Source: Phoronis australis
Lineage: Eukaryota > Phoronida > Phoronidae
Length of the DNA stretch: 64,000 nt
Direction of reading: 5' to 3'
NCBI GenBank assembly: GCA_002633005.1
Contig: NMRA01000094.1
Span: 678,509-742,508, forward strand
Under the pieces are notes generated by a model. It had not been told where the DNA came from and searched no databases. It saw only the letters and a program-made list of their open reading frames with translations. Numbering within the stretch: position 1 is the stretch's first letter; every line of letters begins with the position of its first letter. This document shows, one piece after another, positions 36,781 to 49,244 of the stretch. A program made the position numbers and the translations under genes.

Positions 36781-36947
36781 AAATAGATGTCAGGTACTGC
36801 TCAAGATGAGTGCGTTTTTTAAGAGGCATCTTGTGATAATAATGTTTACTTTTGATCTGTTGAGGTATGGTTTAGATTGAAAGGTGTAGTTAAGGCGGTA
36901 AAAATTTCCTCTTTTTTTGACATGGGTCATTCCAAGCCCTGAGTTAT

Positions 36948-37262
36948 AGACTATCATGAGAAGGATGCCATAGCGGTGGTCCAGTTATAGACTATCATGA
37001 GATGGGTGCCATAGCGGTAGTCCAGTTATAGACTATCATGAGAAGGAAGCCATAACGATGGTCCAGTTTGTAGGCTATCATGAGAGGGATGCCATAGTGA
37101 TGGTCCAGTTATAGACTATCATGAGATGGGTGCCATAGTGGGAGTCCAGTTATAGACTATCATGAGAAGGAAGCCATAACGATGGTCCAGTTTGTAGGCT
37201 ATCATGAGAGGGATGCCATAGTGATGGTCCAGTTATAGACTATCATGAGAAGAATGCCATAG
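36948..37262. repeat. 41-bp minisatellite, right part (about 8 copies)
   Basis: Continuation of the array at 34406 after the transposon. A higher-order pair of variant units (AACGATGGTCC and GAGATGGGTGCC) is itself repeated. Confidence 0.92.
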
Positions 37263-38204
37263 TTCATTCATTGGATGAAGTGTTTTTGTTTTGTAATTAA
37301 GACACTTATGTAAATGCTCAAATTTGGCTGTTGAAATTAGTAAATATATTTTCACCAGATGTTGATAGCGTAATGAATTAGTGCTTTCTAATTGTGTTCA
37401 TTGAGAAGTGAATAGTGACCAAAACTAAGATGGTGCTGTGGAAGAGAAGTTACAATAGTAGTTTTGTTGTTACATTCTGTTTGAATATTGCTGTATCGTC
37501 TGGGAAATTTCCCAGAGTGATTAAGTTGGTGAACTGAATCAAGGTGGGCGTTAAGCTTTGCATGCGCACTTCAAAATAAAACCTTTGAAAATTCTGGGCT
37601 GTGCGCCTACCTGAATGATGAGTTTTAGCTTATATTAGTTCACTAGCATGACATATATTTCTGCGCAGTGTAACTTTTAAGTTAATGTTTGTATCCGACA
37701 ATGTGAAAGGCCTAATATGGTGCCTAAATGACTATATATCTAAAATACATCAACATACAGTGTCATAGCATACCTAGTTGTTAATTAAGCAGGCCTTTTA
37801 CTGTACAGCAGCCCCATCATGAACCCCCATTTAGTGCCAAAAAAATTTGAGATGGTGCTCGCACCAGTTGAAGTCTATGACATCGACACAGCGAATTTGA
37901 CTTTCACTGTGTCTCCATCGTAACACAAGACGTCGTAGTGCGCACTGCAGATCTTGTAGCCAGCCAACTAGCTGTATGAGGACTATCGTCAAAATGCATC
38001 TAGGTACCACAGATGAATGGTTGAACCCAATTTTTCCAACACCAGTAAATAATTTAGTTTACTTAAGGAAGAGCTGTATAGCTTTTAATGACACTAATTT
38101 TGTGACAGATTTTATGTGGTCATTTTTTATCCAGATGTAGATTTAGTATACAGCTCTGCACTAAGGCTAGAACAGATCTTGCTGATCGGAATTTGTCGCC
38201 AGTC
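37263..38204. other. intron, nothing firmly recognised
   Basis: AT-rich. The part from about 37790 is more CpG-rich and may belong to an undelimited repeat leading into the duplicated block. Confidence 0.35.
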
Positions 38205-39264
38205 TTTGTTGTGGATACGAATCTATTCCATGCACAGCGTTTGACGAGATCGGCAGGAACCTTGCACAAATGTATGCCATTGCCGCATCGCTGTACATTG
38301 TCAGGAAATCCGTGAAATTCATGATATATATTACTTAGTATGTTAGTTTGACGCTATTATTGATATTATTCCTTTGCTAGCAAATTGTTTGTGTTTGCAG
38401 TAACTTGTTTTGGCTGTCAGCGGAGTCAGCGACCCCGTGCGTCCACAAATGTTTTAATGATCTCTGTAGTAAACAAGATTATGTAATGGTCATTCACAAG
38501 GGCCTTTGATACTAACGTCGACACGTCAATGGTTTGGGGAGTTGCGGTCAGTACGAACGCTCAACTCTGGTCCTGGATCACAATTAACATCGCAGTTAAC
38601 AGGTGCTGCGGTGCAGTATCAATGCTTAACTCCGGTCCAATCGAAGTTATCGCCAGGTGCCACTGTTATCGTCAACAGTTACAGAGTAGNCGTCAGTCCC
38701 ATTTTCTGGTGCGGCGGTCCCATTTGATCCCCGGAGGTCCTGTTTAGAGGACCGGCGGTCATGTTGTTTCTCACCCGTGTTTGTTGTGGATATGAATCTA
38801 TTCCATGCACAGCGTTTGACGAGATTGGCAGGAACCTTGCACAAATGTATGCCATTGCCGCATTGCTGTACATTGTCAGGAAATTCGTGAAATTCATGAT
38901 ATATATTACTTAGTATGTTAGTTTGACGCTATTATTGATATTATTCCTTTGCTAGCAAATTGTTTGTGTTTGCAGTAACTTGTTTTGGCTGTCAGCTGAG
39001 TCAGCGACCCCGTGCGTCCACAAATGTTTTAATGATCTCTGTAGTAAACAAGATTATGTAATGGTCATTCACAAGGGCCTTTGATACTAACGTCGACACG
39101 TCAATGGTTTGGGGAGTTGCGGTCAGTACGAACGCTCAACTCTGGTCCTGGATCACAATTAACATCGCAGTTAACAGGTGCTGCGGTGCAGTATCAATGC
39201 TTAACTCCGGTCCAATCGAAGTTATCGCCAGGTGCCACTGTTATCGTCAACAGTTACAGAGTAG
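38205..39264. other. assembly join: ~485-bp block present twice around an N
   Basis: 38205-38689 and 38780-39264 are aligned at a constant offset of 575 with only a few C/T differences. The N is at 38690. The block contains the left part of a MITE, so one half-copy (38499-38689) is probably an allele or join artefact. Confidence 0.75.
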
Positions 39265-39543
39265 TGCCGTCACTAATAACTACTTATCTTTTGCTCTTAT
39301 GATAACCAATCGATTTAAAAATGAGTTTAATGTCATTTAGCGCATTTAAATGCTCCCAAATTGTCACATTGAAAAAAATCTTAGCGTGCAGCGCTACCGT
39401 GCGATAACTTCGATGACGTCAGCGTCACCAACCCTTTACTTTGATGGTCATTAACTACCAAAGCCAGTATGAATGGTCCAGTTAACTGCGCTGTTTACGT
39501 CGACGCTCAGCTCAGACCGGAGTTAAGTCAATATGAAAGGGCC
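39074..39543. mobile_element. MITE family M, copy 1 (~470 bp)
   Basis: It begins GGGCCTTTGATACTAACGTC and ends GTCAATATGAAAGGGCC, forming an imperfect inverted repeat with core CCTTTCATAYT. Homologous throughout to 56683-57150. Contains TGACGTCA-like and GTCGACGC words, no coding frame. Confidence 0.8.
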
Positions 39544-41302
39544 AACAGAATCATAGCCTAAAGACAGCTGACCATTACCATATATGGCAAACACTACAGA
39601 ATAGTTCTGATGATTGTTGTGAAAGTTCTTAGAGTTGTTCACTATTATTTCCTGTAGTATCTTAAATCATGAAGTTTAGTGCATGTAATCCACATATTTG
39701 TAACTTGTATATAAATCCGTTCACTTGTCTAGTAAAGGCAGTCCTCATCTGGCTAATGCTAGTTGCTTTACTAGTGTAATTGAGTGTTCCACACTTAGTT
39801 ACTGAATACAACCATCTCAGTGACGGACCCGAGACAGTCCACGCAACACAACGCTGCTACCGGCTAAGTTCACATGTACTCCTCGAGTTATTCTGTTACA
39901 TACATATACACCACACAACGCGGCATTTTAGCACACAGGCCAATAACTAGCTTACGTCCAAGAAGTAACACTCAGTTGCTGCGTAGTGAGGCTTAGTAGA
40001 AATTTTTTTATATGTACCACTTTAAACTGATACGTTGAGAATTTCTTTGGGTGCTCATAGGGGCTACGAATTATGGACGGTGTAATTTACGTTTCAGTTA
40101 ATTACTTTCTGTGGTATGCAACATACAAGAACAATATTTTATTCAAAAATAATTGTATTTCTGGTGTCAAAAAGGTGTGTTGGGGGCTGTACACTATCGT
40201 TAAAACATTTACTACTACTAGCAGTAGTGACTTCTAGCCATAGCACTTTCGCTACCAGCAAAAACGCCAGTAATGTGAACAGATGCATTGGTCACTTTTG
40301 CTGATGCTTTTCTTGAGGTTTGAGTTACCCAAAACTAGTGGCTCTTTCCGTAGCACTTCTTTATCCGCAGGCTCCACATGAAAAGGGAACCAGACCTTTG
40401 TTATGTCTTCATCAATCTATGGCGGAGAATTTTGACATCAACTTTTGCTTAAAAGCAGCTTGGTTGGTGAGGAAACAAACTAACTGTTGTCAAAAGTCAA
40501 CCCTTAATCGACAGTTAGTCTGTCTGGCTAAAGTCAATTTATTTATAGTCTAAAGAGAGAAAACATTAGCCACAGGCTTGTATACCAACAAAAACGGCTA
40601 AAACGCCAACTTTTCGTTACCATATTAGATTGTGAAACTGAAACCGTTTTTGCCACTCATGTGAACTTAGTGAAAGTGGTTTTTGTCTCTAACAGAATGT
40701 TTTAGCTATCTCTAAGTGACTACCTAGAGTAGGTGATGCCCTATAGTCCATCTTGTATGATTAGCTTTAGGAATGACATTTGTATTCATTAGTTACACAC
40801 CAGAGAAATGTCTGCATTAATTATTAAAGAAAATATCCTTTGGTCATCGTATTGTATGATGTCACAGTACTGCTTATGTATCAGGATATGCTCAGAGTGC
40901 ATGTTTTTTGCCAGTGCACACTTAAGGAAAATGATATTTCTTTTTGCCTCTTTAGATGTTTTCTTTCCTGTCTCATATTCTTGCATTACTTTTGAACAGT
41001 ATTAAGTTCTCACACTTTTCTATGCTCTCTACCTCAACTCACACTTTTCTATGCTCTCTTTCTCAAACTTTCTTCCTAGCATAAAATGCTGTGCTTGAAT
41101 TTTAGATATTAACAAGTTTCCATTACCAACTCAAAACACAATCTTTTTGTTGAAAATAAATGAAATGTCAGGGCAATCCAACAGTGCTCACGTGTAAATT
41201 TTCTGCAAGATGAGATGCAAGATGCAACACACCAATCTAGTTTACAAATGAAATTTTCTTCAATTCGTAAAATTGTACTATGCATGGTCGACTTTGCAGT
41301 AT
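39544..41302. other. intron, nothing recognised
   Basis: AT-rich sequence with short chance frames. Confidence 0.4.
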
Positions 41303-41309
41303 ATGTGTG

Positions 41310-41375
<66 letters not shown>
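41303..41375. repeat. (GT)n microsatellite
   Basis: About 36 dinucleotides, with one GC interruption near its left end. It lies 450 bases before exon g. Confidence 0.98.
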
Positions 41376-41376
<1 letters not shown>

Positions 41377-41822
41377 ATATTTGTAAATGGGCTATGCAAC
41401 ATCATTATACATCCTGAAATACCAAGGCACCACTCTGTGCTGTATTTACCCACAATGCTTTGTGTCCTGCGGGCACTTCTCACACTATTTATTATTCACT
41501 GCTTATCATTATTTCACATGAAATTTTAATTGCAGTGAGTTGTAATGCTCACTTACAATTGGAAATAACTGAATGGTGCTTAATATCCACTCTTTATGTG
41601 TCAGACATAACTCTTTGTGAAACTAGGTCAGTCGCACTGTGTTTTTTTTCTATCCCCACAAAGAGGGGAGTTGAAAGTACAGTGTGTTTATGTTGAGTCT
41701 GGATTTGACAATATTGTGATGCCCAATGTTATTGTTCACTTGAGTGCTTCTTCAAACATGTTAATATAATAATGTTGTTTGTTAGTTCAGTCACCTTAGT
41801 ACAGACATGTTGTTTGTTACAG

Positions 41823-41917
41823 CACTCTATCAGCAAAGAATGTTTCACTGTCAAGTACGATATTTTGTCCGAGCCAGAAATAGACATTCTGGCTGCCATC
41901 AAAGGTGTCCAACTCAG
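41823..41917 (+). CDS. main gene, exon g
   Basis: Acceptor TGTTGTTTGTTACAG and donor CTCAG|GTATGT. It reads HSISKECFTVKYDILSEPEI, then DILAAIKGVQL and two bases of an Arg codon. The mix of hydrophobic and acidic positions suggests helices, unlike the low-complexity exons before it. Phase-compatible with exon f (phase 0) and exon h (split Arg). Confidence 0.85.
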
Positions 41918-43630
41918 GTATGTACATATGTTTCAGGGAAAAGTACCAGTTTAAATAATTTACTCTAGAATTTCTTAGATTACACGAACAAGTTGTTTTT
42001 TTTAGTTACATCGTGTATCACCTTATTTTGGCTATGTGGGCAATGCTTGGTGATATTAGAGTAGTAAATCGTACGAACAGTCACTTCCAACAGTTTAGTC
42101 TCTTAACAATGTTCAATCTCATGATCCAGACACGTGCTATCATTATTTCTGTTTATTTTGATATCTAAGAATGAAATACCCACTCGAAGCAAAACATGGA
42201 ATGACAAAATACTCGACTGAGTCTGTGACATGTTCCTACCAATCCTTTTCTGGATGCACTCTCCATGATGTATCAGAAAAAATAATGTTTGCTAGTATTT
42301 CACATGTTAAAATTTAAAATTTTTCTCCCACTGATGTTGTTATTAAGAACATATATGCTCTGTTGTACTGGTATCAGTCAAGCCGTGAATGTGTGGATAC
42401 ATGTCTCTTATACCATGAGTAGCCATTACCCTTGCCTTCGCACAGGCAGCAGATAGTATATGGGAAATGCCGAGAGGAAATAGATACACCTTCATGTGAA
42501 CAGAGTAGTCTTCATCGCAAGAGACAGGAACATTTTTTGAAGCGATCATTTTATTTTAAAGCTTCAATGAGAACTTTTGTCAGATTTAGGTAGGGTGTGC
42601 AGTTGCGGGATTCTTTCGGCCCCTGGCAGTACAAATTTCTTTCCAGATCATTTAAACCTGCCGTAACGTAATGTACGGTAATCAGCTATTCATTAAAGTG
42701 AACAATAAGGAAGGATTTAAAAATACTCTACAAAGTTTATAATGTACCGTATTTACTAAAGTCACTCAGTAAATGTACATACTAAGGTAGAAAGCCAGCC
42801 AGCTCTATGAGTTAAGACTGTGGTCAACTTACAGCTAGGTAGCTGTATTGTGAGCTCTATTAGACATCGAAATTTCACACAACCGCGGTAGCTCAGCTCG
42901 TCACCACCTTGTGACTATCATCGTGTAGAGCTAACGACCGGCTCTGGTGCATGCAGAATCTGAGAATCAGCTGACACTCACCTTGTACGTTACAGCCGTT
43001 GAAGTGAAAAAAATTAATAAATGTCACCTTTGCGTAGTTCTCCGCTTTAAAGAAAAGTATGTAGTCATTTTAAAAATGGTGCGTTTGCAACACGCGCACG
43101 CCACTCCTACTAAAAAGTTTGCTACTGATTTTTCGGGAGATGATGACAGCTTGGTAGCAACAAAATTTAATCTGAAATCGGGTTTGTGTAACGAAAAAAA
43201 GCAGTTCCAATTGACATGTACGTAACCTCGTGGAAGGGAAGAACAGTTGATTGAAGAATCGGGGAAATTGGTCAATAGGTGATGCAATGGTGCTGAAAGC
43301 TGACCCAAAACAGCTCACCACAATTGTAGCAGTAATGTATTGGAGCAAGAGAGACGGAGTTTGTGTGAACGATGCATTTCATATAATTTATTGTTATTTT
43401 ATCAATCAGCCATGGGATGTCCTGGAAATGTCACTAAACAAGGTCCTCTCACTTGGCACCATATGCAGATGAAACTGGTCAGGTTAAATGACCGCAATAA
43501 TTAACTGAAATTTTGTTTAATTGATGTATAGAACTTGTCAGCCATGAATCCATTGTCTGTCAATTATTTCCCTCTGTCTGTAGTTGTCTTTTCATCTCTT
43601 GCATCATGTTATTTTCTTGATTCTCTACAG

Positions 43631-43767
43631 GGATGCACTGGCTCCATATTTCGCCAAGCGGGGAATCATAATGGAGAGAATCTTTGCCTACCTAGATGCG
43701 TCACACACTCCACTCCCCCTTGTTATTGACACATTTCCACTAGGTGGCTCTCAACTACACATCAAAG
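43631..43767 (+). CDS. main gene, exon h
   Basis: Acceptor TTGATTCTCTACAG and donor CAAAG|GTATGT. It reads DALAPYFAKRGIIMERIFAY, then LDASHTPLPLVIDTFPLGGS and QLHIK. With exon g it makes a continuous helical-looking segment, QLRDALAPYFAKRG, that appears to be a conserved domain, although I cannot name the family. It ends in phase 1. The next exon must begin with two bases; 54618 does not fit directly, so at least one exon is missing. Confidence 0.87.
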
Positions 43768-43879
43768 GTATGTCGACCATGTTTCTGAATGCTTCAGTCT
43801 ATTGTTTCTAGTCAACTTTGGCTGTTACCATGTGAGGTTGTTAGTGGCATGTGATGTGGCAAGTTTATTTTTTTTTTTG

Positions 43880-45500
43880 TTTTTGCCTTTATATTTTTGG
43901 AGTTCCTTAGTGGATTTTCAGGAAATTTAGCGCATATGGATTTCGTAAGAAAGCAACACTGCAGTCTCATTTTCTCCCCAGTGACTGTTGATGTTGTTTC
44001 TGAGTCTGTTGTTTGGTGCTTTTGTGGGTGAATTTCAAAGTCGTTTTTGTGTTCCTACTGGGAAGAGGATGGCTGCAGATGATTTTCAGATGGCTCCATG
44101 TACTGTGGTGCCTCCTAGTGGCTTTTTTGTGTCCACTGCTGTATCTTATGAACCCCTTGCAAGAACTTCGTTAAATTTGGCAACTGAGAGCATGTGCATA
44201 TGTACGTGTGTATGAATGTTTTCTCTTCATTTTCACATGTTTGTAAAAAGTATTATGTTTCATAATGAAAAAGAAAAAAAATTGGCAAGCACGTTTCTAT
44301 TACTACGGGTGGCGACGACTTTCAGAGGGATCCGACTACCACTCTAGCCCCCCAGCGGCAATTTTTTGCATCCAAAGGTGTATCTCCTTTACCTCTTGTA
44401 GGATCTTTGTGAAATTTCATGACGGCATTTTCCCATTCAGTGACTATACCAGACATTGAGGGTTGTGAGCCTGGGACATCACCTAGCTTCTTTGCTAACT
44501 GCCAAGCAGTCTTTTGTTTGGTTTGGCTTATTGCAGACCACATGTGAACACAGTCAAACCCAGAGCGAATTGGTATGTTCAAAAAGAATAGATTGTCGTA
44601 ACTTCTGTTGTAGTTGGGCGATTTTGGCAATTCAAAAACTAAACATGATCAGCATTTGACGAGGATTTCAGAAATGTTATGTTCAAATATGTTATAACTT
44701 AACTTTTTTTTATAAAGGCAAAGCCCAGTCAGGCTAGTTGCGATCTTATTGGAGATCAGAGCAATTATTGAACAAAAGAGAGCTGGCCCTCCAACCATAA
44801 ATACCAGAATGGAGTTAATCAGTCATGTAAGATATTGGCTACAAGGGTCGTCTTCCCAACTTGTTGTTGGGCTTTTAAATCGAACAAGTTGGGATCAACG
44901 GGAGAACGGCGTAATGTTTGCAAGTGTTATTCTATGAATATGAATGATGACAACTTCCTTGCGGATCTGACTACCCCTGCTCTGCAGTGCCTCCTATAGG
45001 TAATTTTTGTATTTTACGTTTACCTCTGTATCTTCAGAGATCCTTGACACTTTGTAAGAAATAAGTTTCTATTGAGTAGGCAACAATACCTTTTTTTTGA
45101 ACGGATCATACGTATTCTACGCCACCCAGCAGTTATTTTAATTTTCAAGTCTTACATTACATTAACCTCTCTATCTGCCTAATGGTCAAAGGATCGTTAA
45201 TAAAATTGTATATGTTTACTGACACCAGCATCAATTTTTGGACTGGTCTAAGTTCTGTGTGGGTGTGTGTGGCTCCTCTTAGTGCCAATTTTGTTGGTGT
45301 TTTTGAATCTGCAGTTGTATTTGTGAAATGTGGTAAGTTTATTCCTGTATGAATGTGTCAACAGATGACAACTTCTTTTGCACATTCTGCTCCACCTGGT
45401 GGTCATTTTTATGATACTAATAAATGCCTCTAGAAGAATACTATATGTGGTGAAGTCGTGGAGGTATTTCAGCGCTTTGCGTTCCTGAATGATTGTTTAA
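43880..45500. repeat. family R1 modules (several, diverged)
   Basis: Repeated words of the R1 family: CCTCCTAGTGGC, GGATCCGACTACC, CTGTATCTTCAGAG, ending near 45470 with TTTCAGCGCTTTGCGTTCCT, like the R1 3' hairpin. Confidence 0.6.
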
Positions 45501-45555
45501 TGTTTCAGGCGTGAATTAATATTTTCAGTCATTGAAGAGTTCATAAGATTTTTTT

Positions 45556-45724
45556 GATTATTACATGGCAAAGTCCTTGTCCCCCGTTATCTAGAGCCCT
45601 AGTGGATTTTGGAGAATTATCGTCGAAGGTGTGTGAGCCCCGAGGGTGATAATTCTACAAAATCGACTGGGGGCTCTAGGTAAAGGGGATAACGACTGAG
45701 AACATGTAATAATCTATTTATACC
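45556..45724. mobile_element. 169-bp foldback element
   Basis: Perfect 12-bp ends GATTATTACATG and CATGTAATAATC. The arms continue as an imperfect inverted repeat through GTTATCTAGAGCCC / GGGGCTCTAGGTAA and GATTTTG.AGAATTATC, so most of the element can fold on itself. Confidence 0.8.
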
Positions 45725-46640
45725 ACATACTGAACGAGAAACATTGCAATGAATTGATCTATCTTTCTCAACTTGCCTCGGCTTTGTAACTTAACTTTCT
45801 ATGTCAGAGGCCTGGGGTCGGAAGTCATGACCTTTTAAGAAACGCCGAGTTATTTTTGTTAAAATAATGTTTTTACTCAAAACCAATTGAAAATTTAAAC
45901 AAAGTAGAAATAAAATATGAGTCTTTAAAATAAGTTTAAGCAACTAGTCTAGCTTACCACCCTTCTTATTTTTCATTGTGATGAATGTCGGTACAATGTC
46001 GTTTGTTAAACATGTGATTATTGCGCGTGCTCATGTAAATATTCTATTTTCACGTTAGATGACGTCAGCTGCTGAGTGGTGCAGCGATTTAGTCAACGAC
46101 TCGAAATTCTTGCGAAGCTGGTTCGAAAACAGCTACGGGGTTTCCGCCAAAATGTTATTCAACGCACGTTGAGTAACCAAATGGGTTGTCTTGGACATGT
46201 CAGGCTGATAATGTGGTATAAATGCTTTTATGCATTAAAATTGATTGTTCAGAGTTGTTTGATGTAATATGATAGGACTTCACTAATTACTTTAAGGTAA
46301 GGTTCATAGTAAGGTGTTTTTGTTTTTACTCAGATGAAATTATATATGGTTGTTCAACCGGAGCAAGCCTTTACTGATACCTTCTTATGGAGTTTGTGTC
46401 TTTTGGTTTTAAAGCTGAATGTCTCATTTCGTGAAATACTAAAACAATAAAACTTGGGCCTTGGTTTGTTTGTTCGCAAGTCATAATGACACTGCCCAGT
46501 TTACTCAATTTAAGGTAGTACAGTAGAGTGAAACAGTGACCTTAAATTACCAGGCACCATAATGGTTGAAGTTGCTGTTGATAACTTGTGACATTTGTGA
46601 AGTCCAGCCATAGTAATGCCTTATTCCCATAGCTTTGCTT
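45725..46640. other. intron, nothing recognised
   Basis: AT-rich, no supported feature. Confidence 0.4.
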
Positions 46641-46913
46641 CCATCTTTGACTGTTTTGTGTAATGTGCACACATCTGCATGAGACCACTTGAACGCACCT
46701 TATGTGCTATCAGACGTTATAGGTCTACCCAGCCATATATTTTCTGCCACCCTGCATCTGTACCTGTAGCTCTGTAAACCCATGAAAGAGCTTCGTCAAA
46801 TTTGACTTTGGTTATCTATGAACATGGCAATGGATGGATGCAACTACTGGTGTGTCCTCCAGTGGCAAGTTTAAGTTTTTGCATTTGTCTTTGTTTCTAC
46901 CACTGCCTCTTTA
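46641..46913. repeat. family R1 fragment
   Basis: Contains CTGTACCTGTAGCTCTGTAA, a CATGAAAGAGCTTCGTCAAA-type module and CAACTACTGGTGTGTCCTCC. Confidence 0.5.
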
Positions 46914-47193
46914 TGGTATGTTCTAGTTAAGAAGACACTGCCCATTGGTATGTCTAGTTAAGAAGACACTGCCCATTGGTATGTCTAGTTAAGAAGACAC
47001 TGCCCATTGATATGTCTAGTTAAGAAGTCACTGCCCTTTGGTATGTCTAGTTAAGAAGACACTGCCCATTGGTATGTCTAGTTAAGAAGACACTGCCCAT
47101 TGGTATGTCTTGTTAAGAAGACACGGCCCATTGGTATGTCTAGTTAAGAAGACACTGCCCATTGGTATGTCTAGTTAAGAAGACACTGCCCAT
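46914..47193. repeat. 31-bp minisatellite, 9 copies
   Basis: The unit is GTATGTCTAGTTAAGAAGAC followed by ACTGCCCATTG. Very uniform, so probably recent. It interrupts an R1 module run. Confidence 0.96.
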
Positions 47194-47700
47194 AATTTAC
47201 TCTGGTCTCCGTTTTTGCCATCTATCCCTCTACCTATCAAATGCTTTGAAGAATTGTCATGAAATTCAAAAGATATTCTTCTATTGAGAAGAAGATGGCT
47301 GAGCTTGATTCTCAGATGAGTGTGAGTACGTGCCATCCATTTTATCTGGACAGTTTATGATAAAGAAGTTTTGGTCAGCCTTTTTAATTCTGAAGTTGTA
47401 TCAGAGGTTCGTGAAACTTACAATCCCAAAGATCTTTCGACTTGCGGACATTTTTGTCTTTGCCTAAAGAGTTCTCATGTGCTTGTGGTCAACAGTGAGT
47501 TGTATTATTTTGTCAGCCCTTTCATATGATGGTCATCTATTCAGTGCTTAATGTTTCCTCTGGGGTGTAACATTTAAAAAACCTGATGTCTGTAGCGAAT
47601 TTGACATGAAAGATGTTTTCAGTGTCTGTTTGGAACAGCAAAGTTTCAATGCATTGCATTTTAAAACACATCTATAGAGTCATTGAGGAGGACTTTGTTG
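47194..47700. repeat. family R1 modules, diverged
   Basis: R1-like words (ATCAAATGCTTTGAAGAATT, GAAGATGGCTGAG) continue after the minisatellite. Confidence 0.45.
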
Positions 47701-48789
47701 GATTCTCTGTGTGTATCCTGTGTATTTGTTGCTTGTTTGATGAAGACTCATTATCTAAGGGACATTAATAATGTGCCAGCAGCAAGTGAGACCATATTTA
47801 TGTGTCTAGTTACATGTCTTGTTACCGCCTTGAGTAAAACCACTATCATAACCCCTATTTGGCAGTTTCAGTTTTTTTCCAGCGGCCTTAATATCTACCC
47901 AGGTCATCAGATTTCGCAGATCTCGTGTTCCTAGTGAAGACAGCTTGACTACATAGTTGATATTCAAAAGAATCCTATTACTGCTGCATAATATGGGCTC
48001 TGTCACCCCCTTGTGGCTACATCTGTAATGACTAAGTATCTCAAAGAAACTGTGCTGTGGGGTTACTCTAATATCTCACCAATTTAGGACACAAGATGTC
48101 GGACAAGAGATATTGTACTTTCTTTTTTATTTTCACAAAAGATGTTGCACCAAACTAGTACTCTGTTCAAGATCTGTGCAATATCTATCAATAGACAATA
48201 TTTTTTCAAAAAAAAAAAACTGACTGTTCACATCAATGTTTAAAAAAGGTGAAAATGAGAAAAAGGCGATTTTGACAATTATTTTTATCCAAAATTTGTG
48301 AGATTTTACCGTAGCAGTGTTTTAAACATTGTTGTCATTCCTTACTTTTGTAGCGTTCTGTCCTACATGATACTCCTTCTCCGCATCTGCTACTTGAGAT
48401 TATACTGGTGACAACTTAACCTACACAATCAATACAATTCTAAGATTTGTTTTTATTGATTTCTTTCTGTCTTTTGAACTTGTATACTAATGTGTAAGTT
48501 AAGTTTAAACTACAACTCATGTCTTTACTGTCAATTTGATGATTACACCTTCACACATAACTCCTTATATGCTCATTCTAACCTTATTTCACATTTTGTC
48601 AATATTGTCATTTTTTCGTTTATAAATTTTTGCTAAATGTTGTTTTGTGACATCTACTCAGTGCAAACCAAGCTAATTATAGACTGAAATTTTAACCATC
48701 TTTATTTTTGTTGATAAACTTGGTGAAATACAAATTTCCCTGTCCGCCATATTTCATGAAGAATACTGTAGTCGCGTCTGTCAGCACTT
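47701..48789. other. intron, nothing recognised
   Basis: AT-rich, with poly-A and poly-T runs. Confidence 0.4.
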
Positions 48790-48960
48790 TGTACAGGCTG
48801 TCCCTGGTGTCTGCAAGGCCCTTGGCAAAGTGTCCCTGGTCAGTGAGGCTTTTGGCAAAGTGTCCCTTGTGTCTGCAAGGCCCTTGGCAAAGTGCCCCTG
48901 GTGTTTATAAGGACCTTCATAAAGCATCACTGGTGTCTGTGAGGCCCTTGGCAAGGCCTC
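48790..48960. repeat. ~32-bp minisatellite, about 5 diverged copies
   Basis: Units contain GTGTCTGCAAGGCCCTTGGC and AAAGTGTCCCTG. Confidence 0.85.
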
Positions 48961-49244
48961 CAAAATCTCTGGTCAGAGCAAGTCCCTTGACTATGTGTAA
49001 ATAGTGGTAACTTGTAAACACCTTTGTTGCACATTGGATAATTGAATGCCAGGGGCTGGATAAATAGTTGTGACCATACTGGCCTTGTTTGATTACATAA
49101 GTCTGTGTAACAGGCTTGCACAAACAGCTTCACCTTATTTAATGTCAATATTTCAAACACATCATGGATTGGTGAGCAATGTAGTTTAGTTGGTCTTCCT
49201 TGGCTTTTAGATTCTAAACATTGTTCTGAACATTGTTTTAAATG

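Larger units (their letters stand above)
34569..36941. mobile_element. hAT-like transposon inserted in the minisatellite
   Basis: Ends CAGGGCTTGGAAT (34569) and ATTCCAAGCCCTG (ending 36941) are perfect inverted repeats. The 6-bp flanks AGTTAT at 34563-34568 and 36942-36947 match the uninterrupted minisatellite unit, so the duplication is 6 bp, seen in some hAT groups. Real length is less than shown because of the duplicated segment and N at 36594. No transposase is recognised; a 124-codon frame at 35088-35462 has no known domain. Confidence 0.85.

Noticed and set aside
41109-41529. Open frames on both strands across the GT repeat
   Set aside because: They exist only because (GT)n and (CA)n lack stops.
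42882-42960. Possible tRNA (CGGTAGCTCAGCTCG resembles an A box)
   Set aside because: No B box at the right distance and no cloverleaf stems.
42947-43472. Coding-like pieces starting MVRLQHAHATPTKKF and NWSIGDAMVLKADPK
   Set aside because: There is a donor-like GTACGT after the first, but no acceptor or phase link to the main gene; possibly an alternative first exon, but unsupported.
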